8,265 nucleotides of DNA from an uncultured Collinsella sp. (GCA_902496005.1 CABUZI010000074.1:1-8265); one strand, 5' to 3'. Numbered from the stretch's first letter, positions 1 through 6,152 are shown. Numbers and translations: made by a program. Notes: a model not told the origin generated them from the sequence alone.

Positions 1-546
1 ATGGCTTCGATGATCGGGTCGGATCAGGTTGATTTGGAGATGCTCGATCAGCGCGGTCGCCGTGCCTGGGATGCCTATACGGCTCGCTTGGGCGATGCCC
101 TCGATGCCGCCGCATGCCGCCCGTGCCTCAACGATCCAACGTTTATGGTCGAGCGTCGCGAGTCTGAGCTTGCGCTGACTGCCGATCGACTGTCGGGCGC
201 CATAACGCGTTCGGTTGGGGCCTTCCGCTCCAACTTCGAGCGTCTGCCCGAGCGCTTGATCGCAAGCACCTCGGGGCTCGATGGCAAACGCCATGCGCTC
301 ACGCTTGCGAGTTCCCGTCTGGAGCATCAGGGGCGCACAATGCTCATCAAGTCAGCTTCCGACTTGGGCCGTGCAGCGGCTTCGCTCGATGCCCTGTCGC
401 CGCTCAAGGTACTTGCCCGCGGCTATTCCATCGCGTACAGCGATGATGGTGTGGCTACGAGCGCCAAGAGCTTTAAGCCCGGCGATGCCATCCGCGTGCG
501 TATGGCAGACGGCAACGTGGCTGCAACGGTCGATACGGTCGAGTAA
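1..546 (+). CDS. xseA: Exodeoxyribonuclease VII large subunit, C-terminal part (5' truncated by window edge)
   Basis: Large subunit of exonuclease VII, the cytoplasmic XseA/XseB complex that degrades single-stranded DNA to oligonucleotides. About 181 residues are visible, the C-terminal part of a protein usually 400-450 aa long. The visible part is a long helical, Arg/Ala/Leu-rich stretch (the region that binds XseB) ending in the family's hallmark tail: LSPLKVLARGYSIAYSDDG (about residues 133-151), then a short beta-rich end, FKPGDAIRVRMADG. The ATG at base 1 is the window edge and should be read as an internal Met, not the real start. The frame stops with TAA at 544-546. xseB follows after 42 bp on the same strand, the usual xseA-xseB operon order. 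The tail motif and the neighbour together make the identification secure. Confidence 0.93.
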   Translation: MASMIGSDQVDLEMLDQRGRRAWDAYTARLGDALDAAACRPCLNDPTFMVERRESELALTADRLSGAITRSVGAFRSNFERLPERLIASTSGLDGKRHALTLASSRLEHQGRTMLIKSASDLGRAAASLDALSPLKVLARGYSIAYSDDGVATSAKSFKPGDAIRVRMADGNVAATVDTVE

Positions 547-588
547 CCCGCGTTTCATAGCGATAAACCTTTAGGAAAGGAAACAGAT

Positions 589-855
589 ATGGCAGAGAAG
601 ACCCCGGTCGAGCAGCTTACGTACAAGCAGGCCTCGCAGGAGCTGGAGCTCATCATCCGCAGCCTGGAGTCGGGCGATATGGAGCTCGAGGAGTCGCTCG
701 AGAGCTATACCCGCGGCGTCGAGCTCCTCAAGAGCCTGCGCACCCGCCTGTCCGATGCCGAGCAGAAGGTCTCGGTGCTTCTTAAGGACGTCGACGGCAA
801 CGACGTGCTCGCCGACGGCGAAGCCGCCAACACCGACGACAACCTCTCGTTCTAA
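589..855 (+). CDS. xseB: Exodeoxyribonuclease VII small subunit
   Basis: Small subunit of exonuclease VII; several copies bind the helical C-terminal part of XseA. At 88 aa it has the normal family length. Residues 8-65 carry the family pattern: YKQASQELELIIRSLESGD followed by LEESLESYTRGVELLKSLRTRL, equivalent to the usual ELE.IV..LE.G...LEESL..Y..G..L. It is predicted to form two antiparallel helices. The acidic tail (residues 68-88, Asp-rich) is typical of the family and poorly conserved. The ATG at 589 has AGGAAAGG at 573-580, 8 bp upstream, which fixes the start. The 42-bp spacing from xseA with no terminator supports one transcript. Confidence 0.95.
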   Translation: MAEKTPVEQLTYKQASQELELIIRSLESGDMELEESLESYTRGVELLKSLRTRLSDAEQKVSVLLKDVDGNDVLADGEAANTDDNLSF

Positions 856-869
856 CCATCCTGACCAAA

Positions 870-875
870 TATAAT
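870..875 (+). promoter_or_regulatory. Candidate -10 box inside a dyad, upstream of hinT
   Basis: A perfect TATAAT lies at 870-875. It sits between the arms of an inverted repeat, GACCAA (863-868) and TTGGTC (880-885). Transcription from it would start near 882 and give a very short leader before the ribosome binding site at 891-897. No good -35 hexamer is visible 16-18 bp upstream, so the promoter may be weak or activator-dependent. The arms flanking the -10 box fit an operator, but no regulator can be named. Confidence 0.4.
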
Positions 876-904
876 TACCTTGGTCTGTGAGAAAGGAACC
901 AACC

Positions 905-1240
905 ATGTGTGATTGCATCTTCTGCAAAATCGCCAACCACGAGATCCCCTCGACCGTTGTCTATGAGGACGACCAGGTCATCGCGTTCGACGACCTCAAT
1001 CCCCAGGCGCCGGTCCACACGCTCGTGATTCCCAAGAAGCACTACAGCGACATCGCCGACAACGTACCGGCCGAGACCATGGGCGCCATGGCTCACGCCA
1101 TCCAGGAGGTCGCTAAGGCCAAGGGCCTGGAGGACGGTTTCCGCGTCATCTCCAATAAGGGCGTCAACGCCGGCCAGACCGTCATGCACTTCCACATGCA
1201 CGTTCTCGGCGGCAAGAACCTGGGCGAGAACCTCATCTGA
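905..1240 (+). CDS. hinT: HINT-branch HIT family nucleotide-binding protein
   Basis: Small cytoplasmic histidine-triad protein of the HINT branch. Family members bind purine nucleotides and hydrolyse phosphoramidates such as aminoacyl- or lysyl-AMP. The 111-aa product has the family length. It opens with CDCIFCKI (Cys pair near the N-terminus), continues with a conserved LNPQAPVHTLVIPKKHY strand-loop (residues about 37-53), and ends with the catalytic triad HFHMHVLGG (H-x-H-x-H, residues about 98-106). The ATG at 905 is preferred over the in-frame GTG at 887, because the ribosome binding site GAAAGGA (891-897) lies just downstream of that GTG and correctly spaced from 905. The gene is 49 bp after xseB. 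No terminator is visible before the next gene. The exact physiological substrate is not deducible. Confidence 0.93.
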   Translation: MCDCIFCKIANHEIPSTVVYEDDQVIAFDDLNPQAPVHTLVIPKKHYSDIADNVPAETMGAMAHAIQEVAKAKGLEDGFRVISNKGVNAGQTVMHFHMHVLGGKNLGENLI

Positions 1241-1281
1241 GGGCGCGTAGGCCGTCGACTTGGCTGCCTTTGGAGTAATCT

Positions 1282-2172
1282 ATGCAGCTTTCTCAACTCG
1301 AATACCTTCAAGCTGTAGCGAACTATGGCGGCGTGCGCAAAGCAGCTCGCGCCGTTCACGTGAGTCCGCAGGCCGTTTCGTCGGCAATAAAAAAGTTGGA
1401 ATCTGAGTATCAGATTGTTTTGCTCGACCGATCGGCGGGGGAGGCTGTTTTGTCTCCGGCGGGCAGAGAATTTGCGCGTCGTGCACGCGTGATCCTGGCG
1501 CAAGTCGACGATCTCAAAAAGTACGCTCAATCGGGGAACGGCGGCGTTTCGCCTGACGGCCACTTTCGTCTTTACGCCCCCTGTCTTCACGGGCGGGGGC
1601 GTCTTTTTTCCGAAAACTGGTACGACTCGTTTGAAAGCTCGCACCCCCAGATTCACCTTGATGTTTGGCATCAGCCAACGGCTACATGTTTTGAGTCGCT
1701 CATGCTTGGTATTTCGGATGCAGCCATCTCATTTGAAGAACCACGGAACAGCGTCCTTTCTTCGAAATTCTTGGGTGAAAAGGAGCTCAAGGTTCTTTCG
1801 TGCCCGGCAGGTCATCAATCTGTGGACGCTATGACCATTCGTGAGCTACTGGGCGGCAGGCTCGCTGTTCCCATTAATTTGTCACCCTGTCTCAATGCAA
1901 TCAATCAATGTCCCGAGGCTCAGCTGGTTAATTTCCGCTTCCGCGACGTCGAATACGAAAACAGGGCGCAGACTGAGTTTCTTCAAGCCGAGGGATTGAT
2001 ATTGAGTTTTTCTGGCTCTTCTCTCGCAACAGATGGACTGGAAGTGAGCGAGTGCTCCATTGAAGGCTCGCATGACGTGGCCTTGCCCATCTATTTTTGC
2101 TATCGACAAAATGCCTGGACCGATCGACACCAGACGGTATTTCTTCACCTATTGCGTCATCTCGCTTCGTGA
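1282..2172 (+). CDS. LysR-type transcriptional regulator
   Basis: LysR family DNA-binding regulator, 296 aa, the usual length. Residues 1-62 form the winged helix-turn-helix: LSQLEYLQAVANYGGVRKAA, then HVSPQAVSSAIKKLE as the recognition helix. A linker helix (about 65-85) follows. From about residue 93 there is a periplasmic-binding-protein-like effector domain, entered at GHFRLYAPCLHGRGRLF; it is divergent, so no ligand can be inferred. The start ATG has GGAG at 1272-1275. The gene lies 41 bp after hinT with no visible terminator and 119 bp before an MFS transporter on the same strand. This suggests, but does not show, that it controls the transporter. Codon use is softer and more T-rich than in xseB, hinT or ackA. 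A terminator-like hairpin lies inside the gene at 1574-1609. Confidence 0.9.
   Translation: MQLSQLEYLQAVANYGGVRKAARAVHVSPQAVSSAIKKLESEYQIVLLDRSAGEAVLSPAGREFARRARVILAQVDDLKKYAQSGNGGVSPDGHFRLYAPCLHGRGRLFSENWYDSFESSHPQIHLDVWHQPTATCFESLMLGISDAAISFEEPRNSVLSSKFLGEKELKVLSCPAGHQSVDAMTIRELLGGRLAVPINLSPCLNAINQCPEAQLVNFRFRDVEYENRAQTEFLQAEGLILSFSGSSLATDGLEVSECSIEGSHDVALPIYFCYRQNAWTDRHQTVFLHLLRHLAS
1574..1609 (+). other. Terminator-like hairpin inside the LysR gene
   Basis: Perfect 8-bp GC-rich stem, ACGCCCCC (1574-1581) with GGGGGCGT (1595-1602), 13-nt loop, followed by C and six T (1604-1609). In the sense direction this has every element of a Rho-independent terminator, yet the reading frame runs through it uninterrupted at about codons 98-110 (residues YAPCLHGRGRLF). 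Whether it terminates in vivo is unknown; translating ribosomes would be expected to block folding. Confidence 0.5.
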
Positions 2173-2211
2173 GGCCATTTGGCCTCGTGGCGTCAAGTGA
2201 ATGTTGACGCC
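2171..2211 (+). promoter_or_regulatory. Two tandem perfect hairpins after the LysR gene
   Basis: The first dyad, GAGGCC (2171-2176), loop ATTT, GGCCTC (2181-2186), overlaps the last base pair of the LysR stop codon. The second, GGCGTCAA (2189-2196) and TTGACGCC (2204-2211) with a 7-nt loop, follows three bases later. Only TTGT follows the second stem, so neither is a convincing intrinsic terminator. They may be a leader structure, an operator for the regulator (the second dyad has T-N13-A, not the canonical LysR T-N11-A), or a weak terminator. Confidence 0.45.
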
Positions 2212-2220
2212 TTGTAACAC

Positions 2221-2295
2221 ATGACTGACGGCTTTGCCCTCATGCTTTTCCAAGATTTCGGTTTGGGCTATTGGCTCTTGGAGGGCGGAGCATGA
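2221..2295 (+). CDS. Possible 24-aa leader peptide overlapping the MFS start
   Basis: ATG at 2221 opens a 24-codon frame, reading MTDGFALMLFQDF then GLGYWLLEGGA. Its TGA stop (2293-2295) overlaps the transporter ATG (2292-2294) as ATGA, the usual geometry of translational coupling. Within it, GCCCTC (2236-2241) can pair with GAGGGC (2281-2286), which covers the transporter's ribosome binding site, so translating the small frame could open that site. Against it: no good ribosome binding site precedes 2221 or the internal ATG at 2242, and the overlap could be chance. No family is recognised. Confidence 0.25.
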   Translation: MTDGFALMLFQDFGLGYWLLEGGA

Positions 2296-3452
2296 AAAAC
2301 CGTACGGTTTTGCTTTATATGACGTTCGTTTTTCTGTCGAACTTCAGCACCATTTTGTATTTTCTGACGGTTTACCTTGAATTCGTCGGATTCTCGATGG
2401 TAGCGATTTCTAGCATGATGATTGCATACCAAGTGAGTAAGTTCATTCTTGAGGTTCCTACTGGTTATATTGCTGACAGGTTTGGACGAAAGGTGAGCGG
2501 CCTCGTTGGCGTCGCGGGAATGCTCGGATATTACACCGCTCTGCTCCTCGTCCGATCTCCTCTGCTTTTAATCGGTGCGTTTGCTCTCAAAGGTTTTGCC
2601 GTTGCATGTGTGAGCGGATCCATCGAAGCGATTTACATTGACAGCGTCTCTCAAGACCAGCTCGTAAGACTTAATATCGTTGAGCGATTTGTTTTCTATG
2701 CGTCTTATGCCCTCTCCGCTTGTGTGGGCGGTTTCATTTCGTCCGCTGGCGCGTATCTCGTTGGGCTTTCGGTCGACATCATCACAATGGTGCTGACATT
2801 GGTTGTCGTTGTCTGTATTCCTGAGGCGAGAAGAGAAGGCACTGCGGCGTCACCTGAGCATGGAATTAGCCCGAAGATGATCGGTGCTGCTATTGCGGGT
2901 AATGGCATTCTTCGGTCAGCGTTCATCATGGACTGCTCTCAGGCATTTGCCTTCGTCGCTCTGGAAGACTTTTTCTCACTGTTGCTTGCAGGCCGCGGAA
3001 TGAATGCTGTCGCTTCGGGCGTGACCATTGCGGTCCAGCTCCTTGCTTCCGCCTCCATAGGGTTTGTTGTGCCCAGTGTGATTGCTCATGTCGACAAGGG
3101 CCGCTTTGCGCGTATTTGCGGCATCGTGCGCCTTTTCCTGACTGCTCTGTTTTTGATTCCCTTTACTCCGGTCTATTTGCTGCCCGTGTTCTATGTACTG
3201 CAGACGGTTGCTTACTCGTTATTTGCTCCAATTAAATACTCAATTTTTCAAAATGCTGTCGATTCTTCGATGCGCTGTTCACTGATTTCGGTCCAAAGCC
3301 AGATGGTGGCGGTGGGTGCCATCCTTTTCTATCTGTTCAATGCTGCGTTGAGCAGCATCGCGGGTATTCGAGTCATATTGCTTGTAGCGCTCGGGATATC
3401 TTCTTTGGTGTATATCCCCGCGCTATTTCGTCTTACAAGTCAAAGGCCGTGA
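2292..3452 (+). CDS. MFS transporter, 12 predicted TM segments (probable drug/small-molecule exporter)
   Basis: Major facilitator superfamily proton-coupled permease of the inner membrane, 386 aa. About 12 hydrophobic segments are visible, in two halves split by a hydrophilic loop near residues 177-195 (PEARREGTAASPEHG). MFS motif A is clear between TM2 and TM3: EVPTGYIADRFGRK, residues 54-67, with the conserved Asp62, Arg63, Gly65 and Arg66. This form is common in exporters of the DHA1-like type. The ATG at 2292 is chosen because GGAGG (2280-2284) lies 7 bp upstream; an in-frame TTG at 2271 would include the ribosome binding site in the coding sequence. The gene follows a LysR regulator and ends before a hairpin at 3486. 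The substrate cannot be inferred. Codon use matches the LysR gene and differs from ackA. Confidence 0.88.
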   Translation: MKNRTVLLYMTFVFLSNFSTILYFLTVYLEFVGFSMVAISSMMIAYQVSKFILEVPTGYIADRFGRKVSGLVGVAGMLGYYTALLLVRSPLLLIGAFALKGFAVACVSGSIEAIYIDSVSQDQLVRLNIVERFVFYASYALSACVGGFISSAGAYLVGLSVDIITMVLTLVVVVCIPEARREGTAASPEHGISPKMIGAAIAGNGILRSAFIMDCSQAFAFVALEDFFSLLLAGRGMNAVASGVTIAVQLLASASIGFVVPSVIAHVDKGRFARICGIVRLFLTALFLIPFTPVYLLPVFYVLQTVAYSLFAPIKYSIFQNAVDSSMRCSLISVQSQMVAVGAILFYLFNAALSSIAGIRVILLVALGISSLVYIPALFRLTSQRP

Positions 3453-3485
3453 GTATTTGGGCTCCGATAACTTATATATCAACGC

Positions 3486-3519
3486 AATAAACCCGAGCGC
3501 GAGGGCGTTTGGGTTTATT
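3486..3519 (+). terminator. Probable terminator after the MFS gene
   Basis: Stem AATAAACCC (3486-3494) with GGGTTTATT (3511-3519), 9 bp perfect, plus an inner CGC/GCG pairing. The T-rich 3' arm stands in for a separate T tract. It separates the LysR-MFS unit from ackA. If the ackA promoter lies upstream, near the AT-rich 3466-3479 stretch, the same hairpin could act as an ackA attenuator. Confidence 0.6.
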
Positions 3520-3538
3520 ATTGAAGCGTATGTAACCT

Positions 3539-3555
3539 GGCGGCGCCACACCGCC
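3539..3555 (+). promoter_or_regulatory. Small hairpin just before the ackA ribosome binding site
   Basis: GGCGG (3539-3543) can pair with CCGCC (3551-3555) around a 7-nt loop, eight bases before the GGGAG ribosome binding site at 3564-3568. It may be a 5'-UTR stability element. A short GC-rich dyad of this size can also arise by chance. Confidence 0.3.
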
Positions 3556-3572
3556 TGTTAGTAGGGAGACAC

Positions 3573-4751
3573 ATGAACGTTCTGGTCGTCAACGCAGGAT
3601 CTTCGACCCTTAAGTATCAGGTCATCGATACCAAGTCCCACAAGGTGTCCGCAAAGGGCTCCTGCGAGCGCGTCTGCTTTACCGGCGGTACCTTCACCCA
3701 CGCTGCCAACGGTTCCAAGAAGGTGACCGAGAACATCGAGTTCCCCGACCACAAGGTCGCCATCGAGGTCGTCCTGAAGGACCTCGAGGCCAACGGCGTC
3801 AAGATCGAGGGCATCGGCCACCGTATCGTTCAGGGCGGCTGGTACTTTGGCGATTCCTCCCTCGTCGACGAGGACGTCCTCGCCAAGATCCGCGAGGTCG
3901 CTCCGCTCGCCCCGCTGCACAACAACCCCGAGGCCAACGTTATCGAGTACTGCCTCGAGCAGTATCCCGACCTGCCCAACGTCACGGTCTACGACACTGC
4001 TTTCCACTTCAATATGCCCGAGGTCGCCAAGACCTACGCCCTGCCCAAGGACGTCTGCGACAAGCTGCATATCCGTAAGTACGGCGCCCACGGCACCAGC
4101 TACCGCTACATCTCCAAGAAGGTTGCCGAGATGACCAACGGCGAGGCTCGCAAGGTCGTCGTGTGCCACATCGGTTCCGGCGCTTCCCTGTGCGCCATCG
4201 AGGACGGCAAGTGCATGGACACCACCATGGGCCTGACGCCGCTCGACGGTGTCATGATGGGCACCCGCTGCGGTTCCATCGACCCTGCTACCGTGTGCTA
4301 CCTGCAGCGCGAAGGCGGCTACACCTTCGACGAGGTCGACGAGATGATGAACAAGAAGTCCGGCCTCATGGCTGTGACTGGCGGCAAGACCAACGACTGT
4401 CGCAACGTTGAGGAGCTCGCCGCTGCCGGTGACCCCGAGGCTCAGCTCGCCTTCGATATGTTCGTCTACAAGATTGCCGCCAAGGCCGCCGAGATGGCTA
4501 CTTCCATGTGCGGCATGGACACTCTGGTCTTTACCGCCGGCATCGGCGAGCACGCTCCGGCTGTCCGCGCCGGCGTGGCCGACCGTCTGGCCTTTATGGG
4601 CGTCAAGATGGACCATGCCCGCAACGCCCTGCGCGGTGACGGCGCTTGGTGCCTGTCCGCCAAGGATTCCAAGGTTAAGATCTTCGTCATCCCTACGGAT
4701 GAGGAGTTCATGATCGCTTCCGACGTCGAGCGCATCGTCAGCGGTAAGTAA
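3573..4751 (+). CDS. ackA: Acetate kinase, first tandem copy (divergent active-site motifs)
   Basis: Cytoplasmic acetate kinase: acetyl phosphate + ADP to acetate + ATP, the ATP-yielding last step of acetate fermentation. It has 392 aa, normal length, with the ASKHA fold spanning the whole protein. Visible motifs: NAGSSTLKYQ (7-16), HRIVQGG (83-89, catalytic Arg84), LAPLHN (112-117), D141 in YDTAFH, YGAHGTS (His173), MGTRCGSIDP (Arg232), FTAGIGE (320-326) and IPTDEE near the end. Several positions depart from consensus: Thr12 for Ser, Tyr177 for His in HGTSH, Ser202 for Asn in HLGNG, and His327 for Asn in GIGEN. GGGAG at 3564-3568 sets the start. A second full-length paralog follows 164 bp downstream, and pta lies convergently beyond it. 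Codons are strongly C/G-ending, consistent with high expression. It may prefer another acyl phosphate or differ kinetically; that is inference. Confidence 0.93.
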   Translation: MNVLVVNAGSSTLKYQVIDTKSHKVSAKGSCERVCFTGGTFTHAANGSKKVTENIEFPDHKVAIEVVLKDLEANGVKIEGIGHRIVQGGWYFGDSSLVDEDVLAKIREVAPLAPLHNNPEANVIEYCLEQYPDLPNVTVYDTAFHFNMPEVAKTYALPKDVCDKLHIRKYGAHGTSYRYISKKVAEMTNGEARKVVVCHIGSGASLCAIEDGKCMDTTMGLTPLDGVMMGTRCGSIDPATVCYLQREGGYTFDEVDEMMNKKSGLMAVTGGKTNDCRNVEELAAAGDPEAQLAFDMFVYKIAAKAAEMATSMCGMDTLVFTAGIGEHAPAVRAGVADRLAFMGVKMDHARNALRGDGAWCLSAKDSKVKIFVIPTDEEFMIASDVERIVSGK

Positions 4752-4758
4752 TTGATGC

Positions 4759-4801
4759 AAGGGGAGGGGACTGGATGGCCTTGTGCCGTTCGGCCCCCTT
4801 T
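4759..4801 (+). terminator. Possible terminator between the two ackA genes
   Basis: AAGGGG (4759-4764) can pair with CCCCTT (4795-4800), enclosing an inner GCC/GGC stem (4785-4787 with 4792-4794). An alternative register pairs GGGG at 4766-4769 with the same C run. Only three T residues follow the C run, so termination may be partial, allowing some read-through into the second ackA. Confidence 0.45.
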
Positions 4802-4821
4802 CATGCTCTTTGGGCGAAGAG

Positions 4822-4895
4822 TTTAATAGGTATTTATTGAATTCTGATAACTTCTTATTAAAGGTACGGCCGCCTTATAGGTTTGTCGACCGTAC
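4822..4895 (+). promoter_or_regulatory. AT-rich promoter-like stretch and dyad upstream of the second ackA
   Basis: An AT-rich island (about 4822-4862) in otherwise GC-rich DNA holds TTTAAT (4822-4827), 17 bp, then TGATAA (4845-4850), a plausible but weak -35/-10 pair. Downstream, GTACGG (4864-4869) and CCGTAC (4890-4895) form a perfect 6-bp dyad around 20 bases, just before the AAGGAG ribosome binding site (4906-4911). This suggests that the second ackA has a promoter of its own. Confidence 0.35.
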
Positions 4896-4915
4896 TGTAA
4901 TCACGAAGGAGTCTC

Positions 4916-6094
4916 ATGAACGTACTTGTTGTCAACGCCGGCAGCTCGAGCCTTAAATATCAGCTTTTGGATACCGATACCCGCGAGGTTTTCGCCAAGG
5001 GCAACTGCGAGCGTATCGGATCGGACATGGGCATCTTTGGTCACTCCGAGAACGGTGGCACCAAGCAGACCGAGGAGGTTCCCTTCCCCGATCATCGCTC
5101 TGCTATCGCTCGCGTGCTCGAGGAGCTCGAGAAGACCGACTTTACGATCGATGGCATCGGCCACCGTATCGTTCAGGGCGGCTGGCACTTCGATGATTCC
5201 GCGGTCGTCGATGATGAGGTCATGGCTAAGATCCTTGAGGTGGCCCCGCTCGCCCCACTGCACAATTACGGCGAGGCCGCGGCAATCGAATATTGCCGCG
5301 AGAAGTATCCGGAGCTGCCCAACGTGGCCGTCTTCGACACCTCCTTCCACATGACCATGCCCGAGGTCGCCTACACCTACGCGCTGCCCAAGGACGTGTG
5401 CGACAAGTACCATGTGCGCAAGTATGGCGCGCACGGTACGAGCCACCGTTACGAGTGGATGATGGCCAAGGAGATTCTGGGCTCGCGTTGCCACCGTCTG
5501 CTTTCGTGCCATCTGGGCAACGGTGCTTCGCTCGCCGCCATTGAGGACGGCGTGTGCCGCGACACCACGATGGGCCTCACGCCGCTTGACGGTTTGATGA
5601 TGGGTACCCGTTGCGGTTCCATCGACCCGGCCACCGTGTGCTATCTTCAGCGCGAGGGCGGCTACAGTTATCAGGAAGTCGACGACATGATGAACAAGCA
5701 GTCCGGTCTGCTTGCCATCTCGGGCATCTCCAACGATGCCCGTGACATCCGTACGCGCGCCTCCGAGGGTGACGAGCGCTGCCTGCTTGCCTTCGATATG
5801 TTCGCCTACAAGGCCATGCAGCAGGCCGGTTCCATGATCGCCTCCATGGCGGGCGTGGATACCATCACCTTTACCGCCGGCATCGGCGAGAACGACTGGT
5901 CGATTCGCAAGGCCTTCTGCGACTGCTTTGAGTGGCTGGGCGTGCGCATCGACAACAACAAGAACCGCGAGGCCGTGGGCAACGGTCCGCAGGTCATCAG
6001 CGCCGCCGGCTCTTCCGTCACGGTCATGGTCATCCCCACCGACGAGGAATACATGATCGCCCACGACGTCGAGCGTCTGACCAAGAACAACTAA
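4916..6094 (+). CDS. ackA: Acetate kinase, second tandem copy (more canonical)
   Basis: Second acetate kinase, 392 aa, catalysing acetyl phosphate + ADP to acetate + ATP in the cytoplasm. By eye it is clearly homologous to the first copy along its whole length, with no gap in the first 236 residues. Motifs are nearer the family consensus: NAGSSSLKYQ (Ser12), HGTSH (His173, His177), HLGNGAS (Asn202), MGTRCGSIDP (Arg232), GIGEN and PTDEE. Shared with the first copy and unlike the usual family are HRIVQGGW for HR.VHGGE and Ala172 where acetate kinases normally have Phe before the catalytic His. AAGGAG at 4906-4911 fixes the start. The gene is followed by a strong terminator at 6120-6152 and faces pta. 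With pta nearby, it is likely the main housekeeping copy; that is inference. Confidence 0.94.
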   Translation: MNVLVVNAGSSSLKYQLLDTDTREVFAKGNCERIGSDMGIFGHSENGGTKQTEEVPFPDHRSAIARVLEELEKTDFTIDGIGHRIVQGGWHFDDSAVVDDEVMAKILEVAPLAPLHNYGEAAAIEYCREKYPELPNVAVFDTSFHMTMPEVAYTYALPKDVCDKYHVRKYGAHGTSHRYEWMMAKEILGSRCHRLLSCHLGNGASLAAIEDGVCRDTTMGLTPLDGLMMGTRCGSIDPATVCYLQREGGYSYQEVDDMMNKQSGLLAISGISNDARDIRTRASEGDERCLLAFDMFAYKAMQQAGSMIASMAGVDTITFTAGIGENDWSIRKAFCDCFEWLGVRIDNNKNREAVGNGPQVISAAGSSVTVMVIPTDEEYMIAHDVERLTKNN

Positions 6095-6119
6095 CGCGCG
6101 CATTTGCAAGTAAACGACA

Positions 6120-6152
6120 GGCCTCCAGAGCAACAGCTCCGGAGGCCTTTTT
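6120..6152 (+). terminator. Strong Rho-independent terminator of the second ackA
   Basis: Stem GGCCTCC (6120-6126) with GGAGGCC (6141-6147), extended after one A/C mismatch by GAGC/GCTC with an AACA loop, followed by TTTTT (6148-6152). It starts 25 bp after the ackA stop and is the clearest intrinsic terminator in the window. Confidence 0.93.

Noticed and set aside
1..3. Start codon of xseA at base 1
   Set aside because: The protein would lack the OB-fold and catalytic part of XseA; the ATG is at the window edge and is taken as internal.
887..904. Upstream GTG start for hinT
   Set aside because: The ribosome binding site GAAAGGA at 891-897 lies downstream of this GTG and correctly spaced for the ATG at 905; HINT proteins also normally begin just before the CIFCK motif.
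3558..4760. 400-codon open frame antisense to the first ackA
   Set aside because: It mirrors a C/G-ending coding sequence, has no ribosome binding site, starts at a TTG and reads low-complexity Val/Leu/Gly/Asp/His text. This is the usual shadow of a GC-rich gene.
4901..6133. 410-codon open frame antisense to the second ackA
   Set aside because: Same mirror effect as for the first ackA. It even runs into the ackA terminator, which a real gene would not share, and it has no family-like motifs.
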